From NCBI GenBank assembly GCA_934095805.1, contig CAKOKV010000040.1, positions 1 to 7,951 of the forward strand: DNA of 7,951 nt, in the 5' to 3' direction. Below the pieces are notes generated by a model that did not search any database, was not told the DNA's origin, and worked only from the letters and a program-made list of their open reading frames with translations. The stretch comes from an uncultured Bacilli bacterium (GTDB taxonomy: Bacteria > Bacillota_I > Bacilli_A > RF39 > UBA660). Both the position numbers and the translations under genes were made by a program. Each line of letters opens with the position of its first letter. The stretch's first letter is position 1. Below, piece by piece: positions 1 to 6,465 of this stretch.

Positions 1-948
1 TCTTTCAGTTGGTTTAGCACCTTTATATTTAGCTTTTAAGAATTCGTAAGGTGAATGACTTTCAAATACTGCGATTATTCTTCCTCTCTTACTGTTATCA
101 CCACTAGCATCTTTTAAATACTCTGGTTGACTCTTAAATAATAAACTTGGAAGTCTATTATCATTATTGAATTGATATAGTTTTCTTGCATTTTTTCTTA
201 AATCATCTTTATCAATATTACCTTTTTCATTTAATGAAGCTCTTATAATATCTGCCATAGTTACAGGATCTATCTCATATAAAAATGCTAAATTAATTAT
301 TAATTCTTTCATACTTCTATTTAAACATTTTTGATTAAACATTTCTTTTGGAAGAGATGAAACCATTAAATCAAAATCAAAATCTAATTCATACTTTAAT
401 AATAATTTATTTTTTGATATTACTTCTCCACTACTTATTTCAAGAGGACTATAATTTCTACTTTTGAAAACTGTATCAAATGGAGCTGTTATTTCTTCAT
501 AATCTCTTAATGATAGATGTGGTACTTTAAAATATTCGAATAATCTATTATATTCAGTTTTTCCTACATTATTGTATAAAACAACATTAAATATTGGATG
601 AGAAAAAAATTCTGTTGCTGATACTGGACTATATAATTCATATACATAAGAATTAACTTCTCCCTCATGATAATATGTTTTTAATAAACCAATTCCTTCT
701 AATTTTAATCTTGCTTCTTTTAAATTGTCTAAGGTAACTCCCATACTTGTCATTAGATGTTTATGGGTAAGTTCACAAGAAATAAAAGTATTTTTAGTTT
801 CTGTTTGTAAGAAAAAGTATAACATTACTGCAATATTACCTATTATTGGCATATAAAGCATGTTTAAAACAAGTTTATCACTACTTGATAATAAACTTTT
901 ATCTATAACTTGATATAAATCTGCTGGATATAAAGATACTTTTTTCAT
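1..948 (-). CDS. dnaB: Replication initiation and membrane attachment protein DnaB (gram-positive type), 3' end outside window
   Basis: The visible 316 residues read without a stop from ATG at 948 to the window edge, so the C-terminus is missing. The protein resembles Firmicutes DnaB, the DnaB/DnaD-family factor that works with DnaD and DnaI to load the replicative helicase at the origin and at restart sites; it is not the helicase itself. The N-terminal 1-100 fits the winged-helix (DDBH1) region. Around 106-132 lies the family's characteristic stretch (YSPVSATEFFSHPIF, then NVVLYNNVGKTEYNRL), as in 'PLSA-EFF ... LYNRVGK' of the family. A second helical domain (DDBH2-like) follows from about 200, with the KPTER tail at the edge. 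In Bacilli dnaB usually precedes dnaI, so dnaI would be expected just beyond position 1. It has no good Shine-Dalgarno and appears to have its own promoter. The identification is from recognised motifs, without an alignment. Confidence 0.88.
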   Translation of the reverse strand, partial: MKKVSLYPADLYQVIDKSLLSSSDKLVLNMLYMPIIGNIAVMLYFFLQTETKNTFISCELTHKHLMTSMGVTLDNLKEARLKLEGIGLLKTYYHEGEVNSYVYELYSPVSATEFFSHPIFNVVLYNNVGKTEYNRLFEYFKVPHLSLRDYEEITAPFDTVFKSRNYSPLEISSGEVISKNKLLLKYELDFDFDLMVSSLPKEMFNQKCLNRSMKELIINLAFLYEIDPVTMADIIRASLNEKGNIDKDDLRKNARKLYQFNNDNRLPSLLFKSQPEYLKDASGDNSKRGRIIAVFESHSPYEFLKAKYKGAKPTER

Positions 949-965
949 AACTCATCACATTAATT

Positions 966-993
966 ATTATACAAAAATTTAATATTAAATAAA
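966..993 (-). promoter_or_regulatory. Probable promoter of dnaB
   Basis: On the minus strand a perfect -10 box TATAAT lies at 971-966. The best -35 candidate at 16-base spacing is weak (TTTATT, 993-988). Transcription would start near 959, leaving a leader of only about 10 bases before the ATG at 948. The box sits directly after the terminator of the upstream operon, which supports separate transcription of dnaB. The start position is inferred from spacing only. Confidence 0.45.
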
Positions 994-1020
994 AGAAAAA
1001 GATGAACTTTTATTCATCTT
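991..1020 (-). terminator. Rho-independent terminator of the 216/83-residue gene pair
   Basis: On the minus strand, AAGATGAA (1020-1013) and TTCATCTT (1006-999) form a perfect 8-base stem with a 6-base loop, followed by TTTCTTTT (998-991). The stem begins inside the stop codon of the 83-residue gene, so it ends that operon exactly. In the plus direction no T-run follows, so it acts on the minus strand only. Confidence 0.85.
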
Positions 1021-1270
1021 ATTTCAAATTAACTTGTTTTTGAGATTGTATAGCAAGTAACTCTTTCATAAATTCTATTGTGTCTTTATATATTGCTACT
1101 GTTGCTCTATATTTTTCATTCATAACATCGATTGCATAAGAATTTCCTCTTTTTGCAATTCTCATATATTCTTTTTTTAATTCTGTTAAATATTCTGATA
1201 ATTCTTGTTCTTTAACACATAAGTACTTAAATGTATCAGAATAAGCACCCATATCTATATTATTGTTCAT
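1019..1270 (-). CDS. Hypothetical 83-residue helical protein
   Basis: I do not recognise this small protein. It has no signal peptide or membrane segment. It is rich in Glu, Lys, Leu and Tyr, and from about residue 12 to 75 it looks like two long amphipathic helices (around 19-40 and 48-75) separated by KRGNSY, so a helical hairpin or small coiled coil is plausible. It starts 11 bases inside the end of the 216-residue gene and has no strong ribosome binding site of its own, so it is probably translationally coupled to it. A second ATG at codon 7 is an alternative start. Its terminator begins in its stop codon. The tight coupling suggests that it acts with the 216-residue protein, perhaps as a partner of its coiled coil; this is inference. 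It is likely a real gene because of the overlap and the precisely placed terminator. Confidence 0.72.
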   Translation of the reverse strand: MNNNIDMGAYSDTFKYLCVKEQELSEYLTELKKEYMRIAKRGNSYAIDVMNEKYRATVAIYKDTIEFMKELLAIQSQKQVNLK

Positions 1271-1910
1271 TTTTATTCTTTCTTGTTAATTTAGTAGCTG
1301 ATCTTTCGTTTCTTTCAACTTGAGCGATTTCTTCACACAATAAATTATATTTAGCATCAATTGTTTTAATTTTTCCAACTAATTCGCTTAATGTTTCAGG
1401 TGAAGCATTAAATTCTCTTAATCTTTTATATTTTGCTCTTAATTCTTGATCTCTTCTATAATATTCTGCTTTTTCTTGTTTTAATTCTTCTAGTGTACTA
1501 TTTCCAGTTACAGGTTTTACTACTGGTTTTCTTGCTTCTTGAACTTTAGCTTTTGGAGCTTCTTTCTTAACTTCTACAGTTTTCTTTTCTTTTTTTACTG
1601 GTAAAGCTTTCTTTTCAACTTTAGTTTCACTAACATTTCTAACAATTTTTCTTTTATTTAATGCTGTAAGTCTATTAGTATAATATGTATCTTCATCACC
1701 AAATAATTCTTTTGAAGATTTAAAAACATTATATCCTGGTACTAAAAGATAAATATAATCCTTTATAAATGATATTACTGTTTCTGGTACACTTCTGTTA
1801 TCATTTATTTCTAATCCTTCTCTTTCAAGTCTTTTTCTGAATGTATATTGTTTTACTCCTTCTTCTAGAGTTGATACTAAAAATAATCCTGCACAAATAT
1901 TCCAAATCAT
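1260..1910 (-). CDS. Hypothetical membrane-associated coiled-coil protein, 216 residues
   Basis: I do not recognise this protein. Residues 1-14 (MIWNICAGLFLVST) are short and hydrophobic with no positive residue before them. A second hydrophobic stretch at about 43-63 (ETVISFIKDYIYLLVPGYNVF) looks membrane-embedded or peripheral, with the basic segment QYTFRKRLER between the two. Residues 95-135 are a low-complexity Lys/Val/Glu/Pro/Ala linker, followed at 139-200 by a charged helical segment that looks like a coiled coil, and a basic tail. The layout suggests a membrane anchor, a flexible spacer and an interaction helix facing the cytoplasm. The ATG at 1910 has a strong Shine-Dalgarno, AAGGGGG at 1925-1919, and a near-consensus promoter upstream. 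It forms an operon with the overlapping 83-residue gene. It lies 77 bases downstream of the sigma-factor gene but has its own promoter. No function can be assigned from sequence alone. Confidence 0.75.
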   Translation of the reverse strand: MIWNICAGLFLVSTLEEGVKQYTFRKRLEREGLEINDNRSVPETVISFIKDYIYLLVPGYNVFKSSKELFGDEDTYYTNRLTALNKRKIVRNVSETKVEKKALPVKKEKKTVEVKKEAPKAKVQEARKPVVKPVTGNSTLEELKQEKAEYYRRDQELRAKYKRLREFNASPETLSELVGKIKTIDAKYNLLCEEIAQVERNERSATKLTRKNKNEQ

Positions 1911-1938
1911 TTTTTATTCCCCCTTAAAAAACACTTAT

Positions 1939-1967
1939 ATTGTATCAAAAAAGTTACAAGATGTCAA
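1939..1967 (-). promoter_or_regulatory. Strong sigma-A type promoter of the 216/83-residue operon
   Basis: On the minus strand, a perfect -35 TTGACA (1967-1962) is followed by exactly 17 bases and a -10 TACAAT (1944-1939). Transcription should begin near 1932, just ahead of the AAGGGGG ribosome binding site. This is the best consensus promoter in the window. It is embedded in an inverted repeat, which suggests that it may be regulated. Confidence 0.82.
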
Positions 1968-1979
1968 GTTTTTTGATAC
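1942..1979. repeat. Perfect 11-base inverted repeat around the promoter
   Basis: GTATCAAAAAA at 1942-1952 is repeated as its exact reverse complement at 1969-1979, with 16 bases between. The whole -35 hexamer and most of the spacer lie between or next to the arms, and one arm overlaps half of the -10 box. The arm centres are 27 bases apart. It could be an operator for a dimeric or looping repressor. It could also be a weak bidirectional hairpin just past the sigma-factor stop codon. In the minus direction it is not followed by a T-run, so I favour the operator reading without proof. Confidence 0.6.
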
Positions 1980-1987
1980 TTCATTTA

Positions 1988-4207
1988 TTAAAATGTGTTT
2001 CTTTTTATTAATCTAATATCACTATTTTCACTATTTGATATTGCTTCAATCGCTGTATCTATAATAGAATTTATATTTTCTTTATATAATAATAAAATCT
2101 TTTTTGTAGTTTCTATTACTTCTAATGTTGTTATTCCTAAAAACTCAGCAATGCTTTCATTTGAATAATATCTATTATCTACATATCCTAGTTTTAATGA
2201 AATAATTATAGCTTCTTTTGGTGTTAAAACTTTTAACATATCACCAAATGATGGAGCTTTTAATAATTCTAATATTCTTATATAATCCTTTTGCTCTAAC
2301 TTTTCTTCTTTTTGTTCAGGTATTACTTCAGTTACTGTTGGTTTAGTTTCTACTGAAGGTACAACTTTTTCTTCATTTATCTCAGGATTAGCTTCTACTG
2401 GAACAGGTTTATCTTCAACAGTGGTTGTTTCTACCTTTGCAGTTCTATTTTTTATAAGCACTCTTTCTATTTTTGGCATTAATCCTGCATAAAATTTATT
2501 TTTTTCTTTTTGTGTTATATCTGTTTTAACTGGATTTTCTAAATCTTCACCATATCTTTTTATTAATAGTGCTTTATCTTTATCAGATAATTGTGATATT
2601 ACAGTGTCAATTTCTTCCCTGGTAAACCCATCAAAATATTCATAAATACTTTTTAATCTTGGCATTTCATTTTTCTCCTTTATTTTTTCATATTGTCTTG
2701 TATATGATTTGAAACTTCTACTATCAGTTTTATAATTTTCTCTTAATTCATATAATCTTCTTGATGACTCATCTGGATTTTCCATGTATTCTAAAAATGG
2801 TTTTATGTGTGCTGAATTCCTTAGTTTCTTAAGTCCAACTGCTTCTATTTGTCTAACTCTTTCTCTTGTTAGTGAATATATCTTTCCAATTTGATCTAGT
2901 GTCATAGGGCTTTGTCCGCTTAAACCATTTCTTAAAATCAAAACTTCAATTTCTTTTGACTTTAGGTTACATTTTTTAAATAATTCTGTTATTTTAATTG
3001 GTAGTTCATTAATTATTGCAATTCTGTCAAAGTTATCTGTATCACTTGGAATTAGTTCTCCAAGTTCTGTGTCTTCATCTTTTCCAACTAAATCATTTAA
3101 ACTTCTTGTATCAATTTTATATCTATAAATATTTGTTGCTTCTTGTACTGATATTCCCATTACTTTAGCAACTACTTCTACAGAAGGTATTTCTCCTGTT
3201 TCTTGTTCTAACTTCATTTCAATTCTGTTATATTGTGATATCTTTTCGTATATATGAACTGGAATTCTTATATTTCTGCTTGTATTGGCTATCGCTCTAC
3301 CTATTGATTGTCTTATCCAACTAGTGGCATAAGTACTAAATTTAAATCCCATATCTGGATTAAATCTTTCTATTGCTGTCATCAAACCAATATTGCCTTC
3401 TTGTACCAAATCCATAAAAGATAATCCTCTTCCTTGATACTTTCTAGCAATACTAACTACTAATCTTAAATTGTGATAAATAAATATTTCTTTAGCTCTT
3501 TCATCACCATTTTTAATTCTTTTAGCAAGTTCTCTTTCTTCTTCTATTTTTAATATTCTAATACCATTTATTTCTCTTAAGTACATCTTAGTACTTTCAT
3601 ATTCACTATAATTACTAATACCTGAATAAGGTACTTCTGTATCAATTGTATTTATTTCTATATTATTTAACATACAATATGTTTCAATTGAAAGAAGTAA
3701 TAAACTACTATCAAATATCTTTTCAGCATTTCCGCTTAATATTTTCTTTTTATTGTTTTCATATATAGTTTTAAGAGCTTTGTTGAATATTTCATTTTCT
3801 GATATTAATTTACATATATTGTCTGGATTTAATGAAAAATTACATAAATCTAAAAAGTCTTCTAATTTTTTGAATGATTTTACAATAGTTTCTGGATTGT
3901 TTACTATAAATTCTTGGTCTATGTAATTATTTATTATTTTGTATGATTTAGTTGAGTCTTGTATTAGTTCTCTTGCTATACTTGATAAGTTTTTTCTTAA
4001 TTTATTATAAATATATTTACTGTAATCTGTATCACTTTTATAATCTTTTTTTGATTCTTCTATTATTTTATAAGCTATTTCTTTAAATTCAGTTTCTGAT
4101 AGTTCTAAAAAAGAAAATCTATTTTTTGCTTTTTCAATAGTTGGTAATAATATGTTATATATTTCTTCTGTGCTGAGAACATTTATTTTCTTGATGTTTA
4201 ATTCCAT
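1988..4207 (-). CDS. RpoD-like sigma-70 factor with extra N- and C-terminal domains, 739 residues
   Basis: This is a promoter-recognition subunit of RNA polymerase. Residues 1-200 are unrecognised and helical, with no obvious region 1.1. Region 1.2 lies at about 202-235 ([14 protein letters not shown]). Region 2 follows ([19 protein letters not shown], then [17 protein letters not shown]), with 2.3/2.4 at 288-315 ([20 protein letters not shown]). Region 3 is about 318-395. Region 4 is about 405-475 with the -35 binding helix [19 protein letters not shown]. These resemble group 1 sigma factors (SigA/RpoD). The usual end of such a protein is near 475. Here about 260 further residues add one region-4-like segment (about 515-590), a Pro/Val/Glu/Thr linker (593-639) and a second HTH-like segment (640-722). 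SigA of B. subtilis is roughly half this length. The start ATG has a perfect Shine-Dalgarno (AAAGGAGGT). The gene is not next to dnaG, the usual partner of rpoD, so it may be either the main sigma factor or a specialised paralogue. Confidence 0.93.
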   Translation of the reverse strand: MELNIKKINVLSTEEIYNILLPTIEKAKNRFSFLELSETEFKEIAYKIIEESKKDYKSDTDYSKYIYNKLRKNLSSIARELIQDSTKSYKIINNYIDQEFIVNNPETIVKSFKKLEDFLDLCNFSLNPDNICKLISENEIFNKALKTIYENNKKKILSGNAEKIFDSSLLLLSIETYCMLNNIEINTIDTEVPYSGISNYSEYESTKMYLREINGIRILKIEEERELAKRIKNGDERAKEIFIYHNLRLVVSIARKYQGRGLSFMDLVQEGNIGLMTAIERFNPDMGFKFSTYATSWIRQSIGRAIANTSRNIRIPVHIYEKISQYNRIEMKLEQETGEIPSVEVVAKVMGISVQEATNIYRYKIDTRSLNDLVGKDEDTELGELIPSDTDNFDRIAIINELPIKITELFKKCNLKSKEIEVLILRNGLSGQSPMTLDQIGKIYSLTRERVRQIEAVGLKKLRNSAHIKPFLEYMENPDESSRRLYELRENYKTDSRSFKSYTRQYEKIKEKNEMPRLKSIYEYFDGFTREEIDTVISQLSDKDKALLIKRYGEDLENPVKTDITQKEKNKFYAGLMPKIERVLIKNRTAKVETTTVEDKPVPVEANPEINEEKVVPSVETKPTVTEVIPEQKEEKLEQKDYIRILELLKAPSFGDMLKVLTPKEAIIISLKLGYVDNRYYSNESIAEFLGITTLEVIETTKKILLLYKENINSIIDTAIEAISNSENSDIRLIKRNTF
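2663..2680 (-). promoter_or_regulatory. Possible internal ribosome binding site and in-frame start in the sigma gene
   Basis: AAGGAG at 2680-2675 lies 9 bases ahead of an in-frame ATG (2665-2663, Met515). The ATG falls at the junction where the first extra C-terminal domain begins. Initiation here would give a separate 225-residue protein made of both extra domains. The Lys and Glu codons forming the site are AAG GAG, whereas AAA and GAA dominate elsewhere in the gene. In Lys/Glu-rich coding sequence such a motif can also arise by chance. Confidence 0.3.
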
Positions 4208-4213
4208 ATTATT

Positions 4214-4245
4214 ACCTCCTTTTCCTCGTGAAATATATTATAGCA
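4214..4245 (-). promoter_or_regulatory. Promoter and ribosome binding site of the sigma-factor gene
   Basis: On the minus strand TGCTATAAT (4245-4237) is a perfect extended -10 element; no good -35 is visible at the usual distance. Transcription would start near 4230. The Shine-Dalgarno AAAAGGAGGT is at 4223-4214, six bases before the ATG at 4207, which fixes the start codon. The gene can therefore be transcribed separately from uvrC. Confidence 0.65.
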
Positions 4246-4249
4246 TATT

Positions 4250-4283
4250 AAAAAAGAAAAATAACTTATTTTCGCTATTTTTC
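4250..4283 (-). terminator. Weak candidate terminator of uvrC
   Basis: On the minus strand GAAAAATA (4283-4276) can pair with TATTTTTC (4263-4256) across a 12-base loop, followed by six T residues (4255-4250). The stem spans the uvrC stop codon but has only one G-C pair. It may be partial or inactive, allowing read-through into the sigma gene. Confidence 0.33.
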
Positions 4284-6047
4284 CATATTATTTAAATATT
4301 CTACTAATTCTTCAGCTACTTTAAATGGTATTATTTCACTTAATTCGTAAGCTGTGGCTTCTTTCATTTTTGTTACACTACCATATTTCTTAATAAGTAC
4401 TTTTTTTCTTTTTTCTCCAAGACCATTTATATTATCTAATACACTTGATATACTTCCTTTACTTCTAATTTCTTTATGGTAATTAATTGTAAATCTGTGT
4501 ACTTCTTCATCTATTCTACTTAATAATCTAAATACTGTTGAACTCTTATCAATTTTTATTATTTCATAAGTGTCTCCATCTACGATTGATTCTGGGCTAT
4601 GATGATTATCTTTTTTAACACCTATTATTTTGATATTGAGACATAAACTTTCTAACACTTCTTTACAGGCATTTATTTGATTGTTTCCACCATCAACTAT
4701 TATTAAATCGGGTACTGTTAATTTATCTTTTAAAACCCTAAAATATCTTCTATAAATTACTTCTTTCATTGAAGCTACATCATCATTTTTATCAAATGTT
4801 AGTTTAAATTTTCTATAGTTCTTCTTTGAAGGTACTCCATCTATAAATGATACCATTCCAGATACACTAAATGTGCCAAAAAGATTTGAGTTATCAAATG
4901 CTTCAATTATATGTAATTTATCTAAATGAAGTAGTTTTCTTAATTCTTCATTAGCATCACTAGTTAGTCTTTCATTATTATAAATTAATCTTATTTCTTT
5001 TTCATATTGTTCTTTTGCATTATTGTATGCCATATCAAATAGTTTCTTTTTTGGACCTCTTTTTACTGTAATTACTTTTGTATTTAATATATTTTCCATA
5101 AGTGATAAATCTATTATTTCTGGCATTATTATTTCTTTAGGTGCTATATTATTTTTAGAATAGAATGTACTTATATAATATTCTAATGTATCTTTTATAT
5201 CATTGATAATTGGTATTATTTTATTATTAGCTCCGACTAATTTACCATTTCTTATAAAGAATATAACAATACTTATATATGAATTTTCATAATAATAATT
5301 TATTACATCTCTATTGATATTATCATCAAGTTCTACAATACTTTGGTTTTTAAACACTTCTTTAATATATCCAAGTTCTTCTACTAGTTCTTTACATACT
5401 TCATAATTTAAATTATCTGAATTTATTTGTATTTTTTCATTTATTTTATTTATTAAAAGTGTATCATTGCCATTAAGTATTGATAATATTTCATTTTTCA
5501 TAGGTGTAATATCTATATCTTTATGTTCACAGTAACCAAGGCACTCTCCAATATGATAATATAGACATACTTTTTTAGGTGTTGTGTCGCACTTTTTTAA
5601 GGGATATAATCTATTTAATAAATTTACTAGTCTTCTGGCGGCATATACATTAGGATAAGGTCCGAATAAATGACTTGATTTTTTATTAGCATTTATTTCT
5701 CTTTTTACTATAAGTCTAGGATATTTATCATTTGTAAGTTCAATATATGGATAACTTTTATCATCTCTTAGTAATATATTATATTTTGGATCATATTTTT
5801 TAATTAAATTAATTTCTAATATAAATGCTTCTGTTTCACTATTAGTAACTATATATTCAAAATGATCTATTTCACTTACTAATTTTTTAGTTTTACCTGT
5901 CACTCTTCCAGTAAAATAACTTTTTAATCTATTAAACAATATTTTAGCTTTACCAACATAGATAACAACATTATCACTATTGTACATAAGATAACATCCA
6001 CTTTTTTTAGGTACTTCTCTTAATTCTTTAGTAAATTTTATTGCCAT
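4275..6047 (-). CDS. uvrC: UvrABC excision nuclease subunit UvrC
   Basis: UvrC makes both incisions around a DNA lesion once UvrA and UvrB have located it. The 590-residue length is normal for the family. The GIY-YIG nuclease domain (1-95) has GCYLMYNSDNVVIYVGKA with Tyr19, Tyr30 and Arg40, and the SETEAFILEINLIKKYDPKYN stretch with Glu78. Four cysteines (153, 161, 169, 173) match the family's iron-sulfur cluster site. A degenerate UVR helical-hairpin motif that contacts UvrB lies near 195-230. The RNase H-like nuclease shows IEAFDNSN (Asp385), VDGGNNQI (Asp452), GVKKDNH (Asp480) and EEVHRF (His517), the expected catalytic set for the 5' incision. A helix-hairpin-helix (about 533-586, with INGLGEKRKKVL) ends the protein. 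The start is fixed by GGAGGG four to five bases before the ATG. It ends with TAG, unlike its neighbours. No key residue appears lost. Confidence 0.97.
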   Translation of the reverse strand: MAIKFTKELREVPKKSGCYLMYNSDNVVIYVGKAKILFNRLKSYFTGRVTGKTKKLVSEIDHFEYIVTNSETEAFILEINLIKKYDPKYNILLRDDKSYPYIELTNDKYPRLIVKREINANKKSSHLFGPYPNVYAARRLVNLLNRLYPLKKCDTTPKKVCLYYHIGECLGYCEHKDIDITPMKNEILSILNGNDTLLINKINEKIQINSDNLNYEVCKELVEELGYIKEVFKNQSIVELDDNINRDVINYYYENSYISIVIFFIRNGKLVGANNKIIPIINDIKDTLEYYISTFYSKNNIAPKEIIMPEIIDLSLMENILNTKVITVKRGPKKKLFDMAYNNAKEQYEKEIRLIYNNERLTSDANEELRKLLHLDKLHIIEAFDNSNLFGTFSVSGMVSFIDGVPSKKNYRKFKLTFDKNDDVASMKEVIYRRYFRVLKDKLTVPDLIIVDGGNNQINACKEVLESLCLNIKIIGVKKDNHHSPESIVDGDTYEIIKIDKSSTVFRLLSRIDEEVHRFTINYHKEIRSKGSISSVLDNINGLGEKRKKVLIKKYGSVTKMKEATAYELSEIIPFKVAEELVEYLNNMEK

Positions 6048-6065
6048 ATTCCCTCCATATTTATT

Positions 6066-6074
6066 ATTATAACA
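6066..6074 (-). promoter_or_regulatory. Promoter of uvrC (extended -10)
   Basis: TGTTATAAT on the minus strand at 6074-6066 is a perfect extended -10 element, about 18 bases before the uvrC start. The -35 region is AT-rich with no good hexamer. I see no SOS (DinR/LexA) box of the CGAACN4GTTCG type between the divergent genes. Confidence 0.6.
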
Positions 6075-6105
6075 TTAAATACTTTTAAATAATTAAAAAA
6101 TAATA

Positions 6106-6111
6106 TATAAT
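6106..6111 (+). promoter_or_regulatory. Promoter -10 of the YigZ-type gene, giving a leaderless transcript
   Basis: TATAAT at 6106-6111 lies only six bases before the ATG at 6118, so the usual start point falls on or next to the A of the start codon. The -35 region (TTTTAA, 6083-6088) is poor. There is no Shine-Dalgarno. The site is back to back with the uvrC promoter. Confidence 0.55.
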
Positions 6112-6117
6112 TTATGT

Positions 6118-6465
6118 ATGAAAAAGTTAAATGAGAAATTTTTAGAAGAAAAGAAATCTAAATTTATAAGTATATTATATGAAATAGATAATATTGATGA
6201 AGCCAACGATATTATTGAAGAACTAAAAAAGGAGCATAAAAAATGTAGACATATTGTTTATGCTTATAAATTTGATAATATAGAGAAAAGCCATGCTGAT
6301 AAAGAACCAAATGGTACAACAAGAGGACTAATTGATATCATTCATAGGAAGAATCTAAATAAGACTTTAATTGTTGTTATTAGATATTTTGGAGGTACAT
6401 TACTTGGTAGTGGACTTTTAACGAGAACTTATACAAAGGTAACATCAATGTTATTCGTAGAATAA
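6118..6465 (+). CDS. yigZ: YigZ/IMPACT-family protein, N-terminal domain only, 115 residues
   Basis: The sequence matches the UPF0029 / IMPACT N-terminal domain. The start has KKSKFIS, then CRHIVYAYKF (41-52), KEPNGTTRGLIDII (62-75, in place of the usual D-GEP-GTAG-P) and RYFGGTLLGSGLLTRTYTK (89-107, the family signature RYFGG..LG.GGL.RAY). Full-length YigZ/YvyE proteins are about 200 residues with a ferredoxin-like C-terminal domain (DUF1949); here that domain is absent. A terminator directly after the stop codon suggests a settled short gene rather than a fresh truncation. The family's biochemical role in bacteria is poorly defined; the eukaryotic relative IMPACT/YIH1 acts in translational control through Gcn1. 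Start: the ATG at 6118 keeps the family's N-terminus, and the ATG at 6114 is out of frame. No Shine-Dalgarno is present. Confidence 0.85.
   Translation: MKKLNEKFLEEKKSKFISILYEIDNIDEANDIIEELKKEHKKCRHIVYAYKFDNIEKSHADKEPNGTTRGLIDIIHRKNLNKTLIVVIRYFGGTLLGSGLLTRTYTKVTSMLFVE

Noticed and set aside
1551..1625. Lys/Val/Glu/Pro-rich stretch as a tandem repeat
   Set aside because: No regular repeat unit can be defined; it is a low-complexity linker.
1942..1979. Inverted repeat as a firm terminator of the sigma gene
   Set aside because: The arms are almost all A-T and no T-run follows the 3' arm on the minus strand; the overlap with a consensus promoter makes a regulatory role more likely, so it was listed as a repeat.
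6114..6116. Upstream ATG as the start of the YigZ-type gene
   Set aside because: It is out of frame with the conserved protein and stops after six codons.
6439..6456. Hairpin TAACA-TCAA-TGTTA as a terminator for the minus-strand spoIIP operon
   Set aside because: The stem is only five A/T-rich pairs and no T-run follows on the minus strand.
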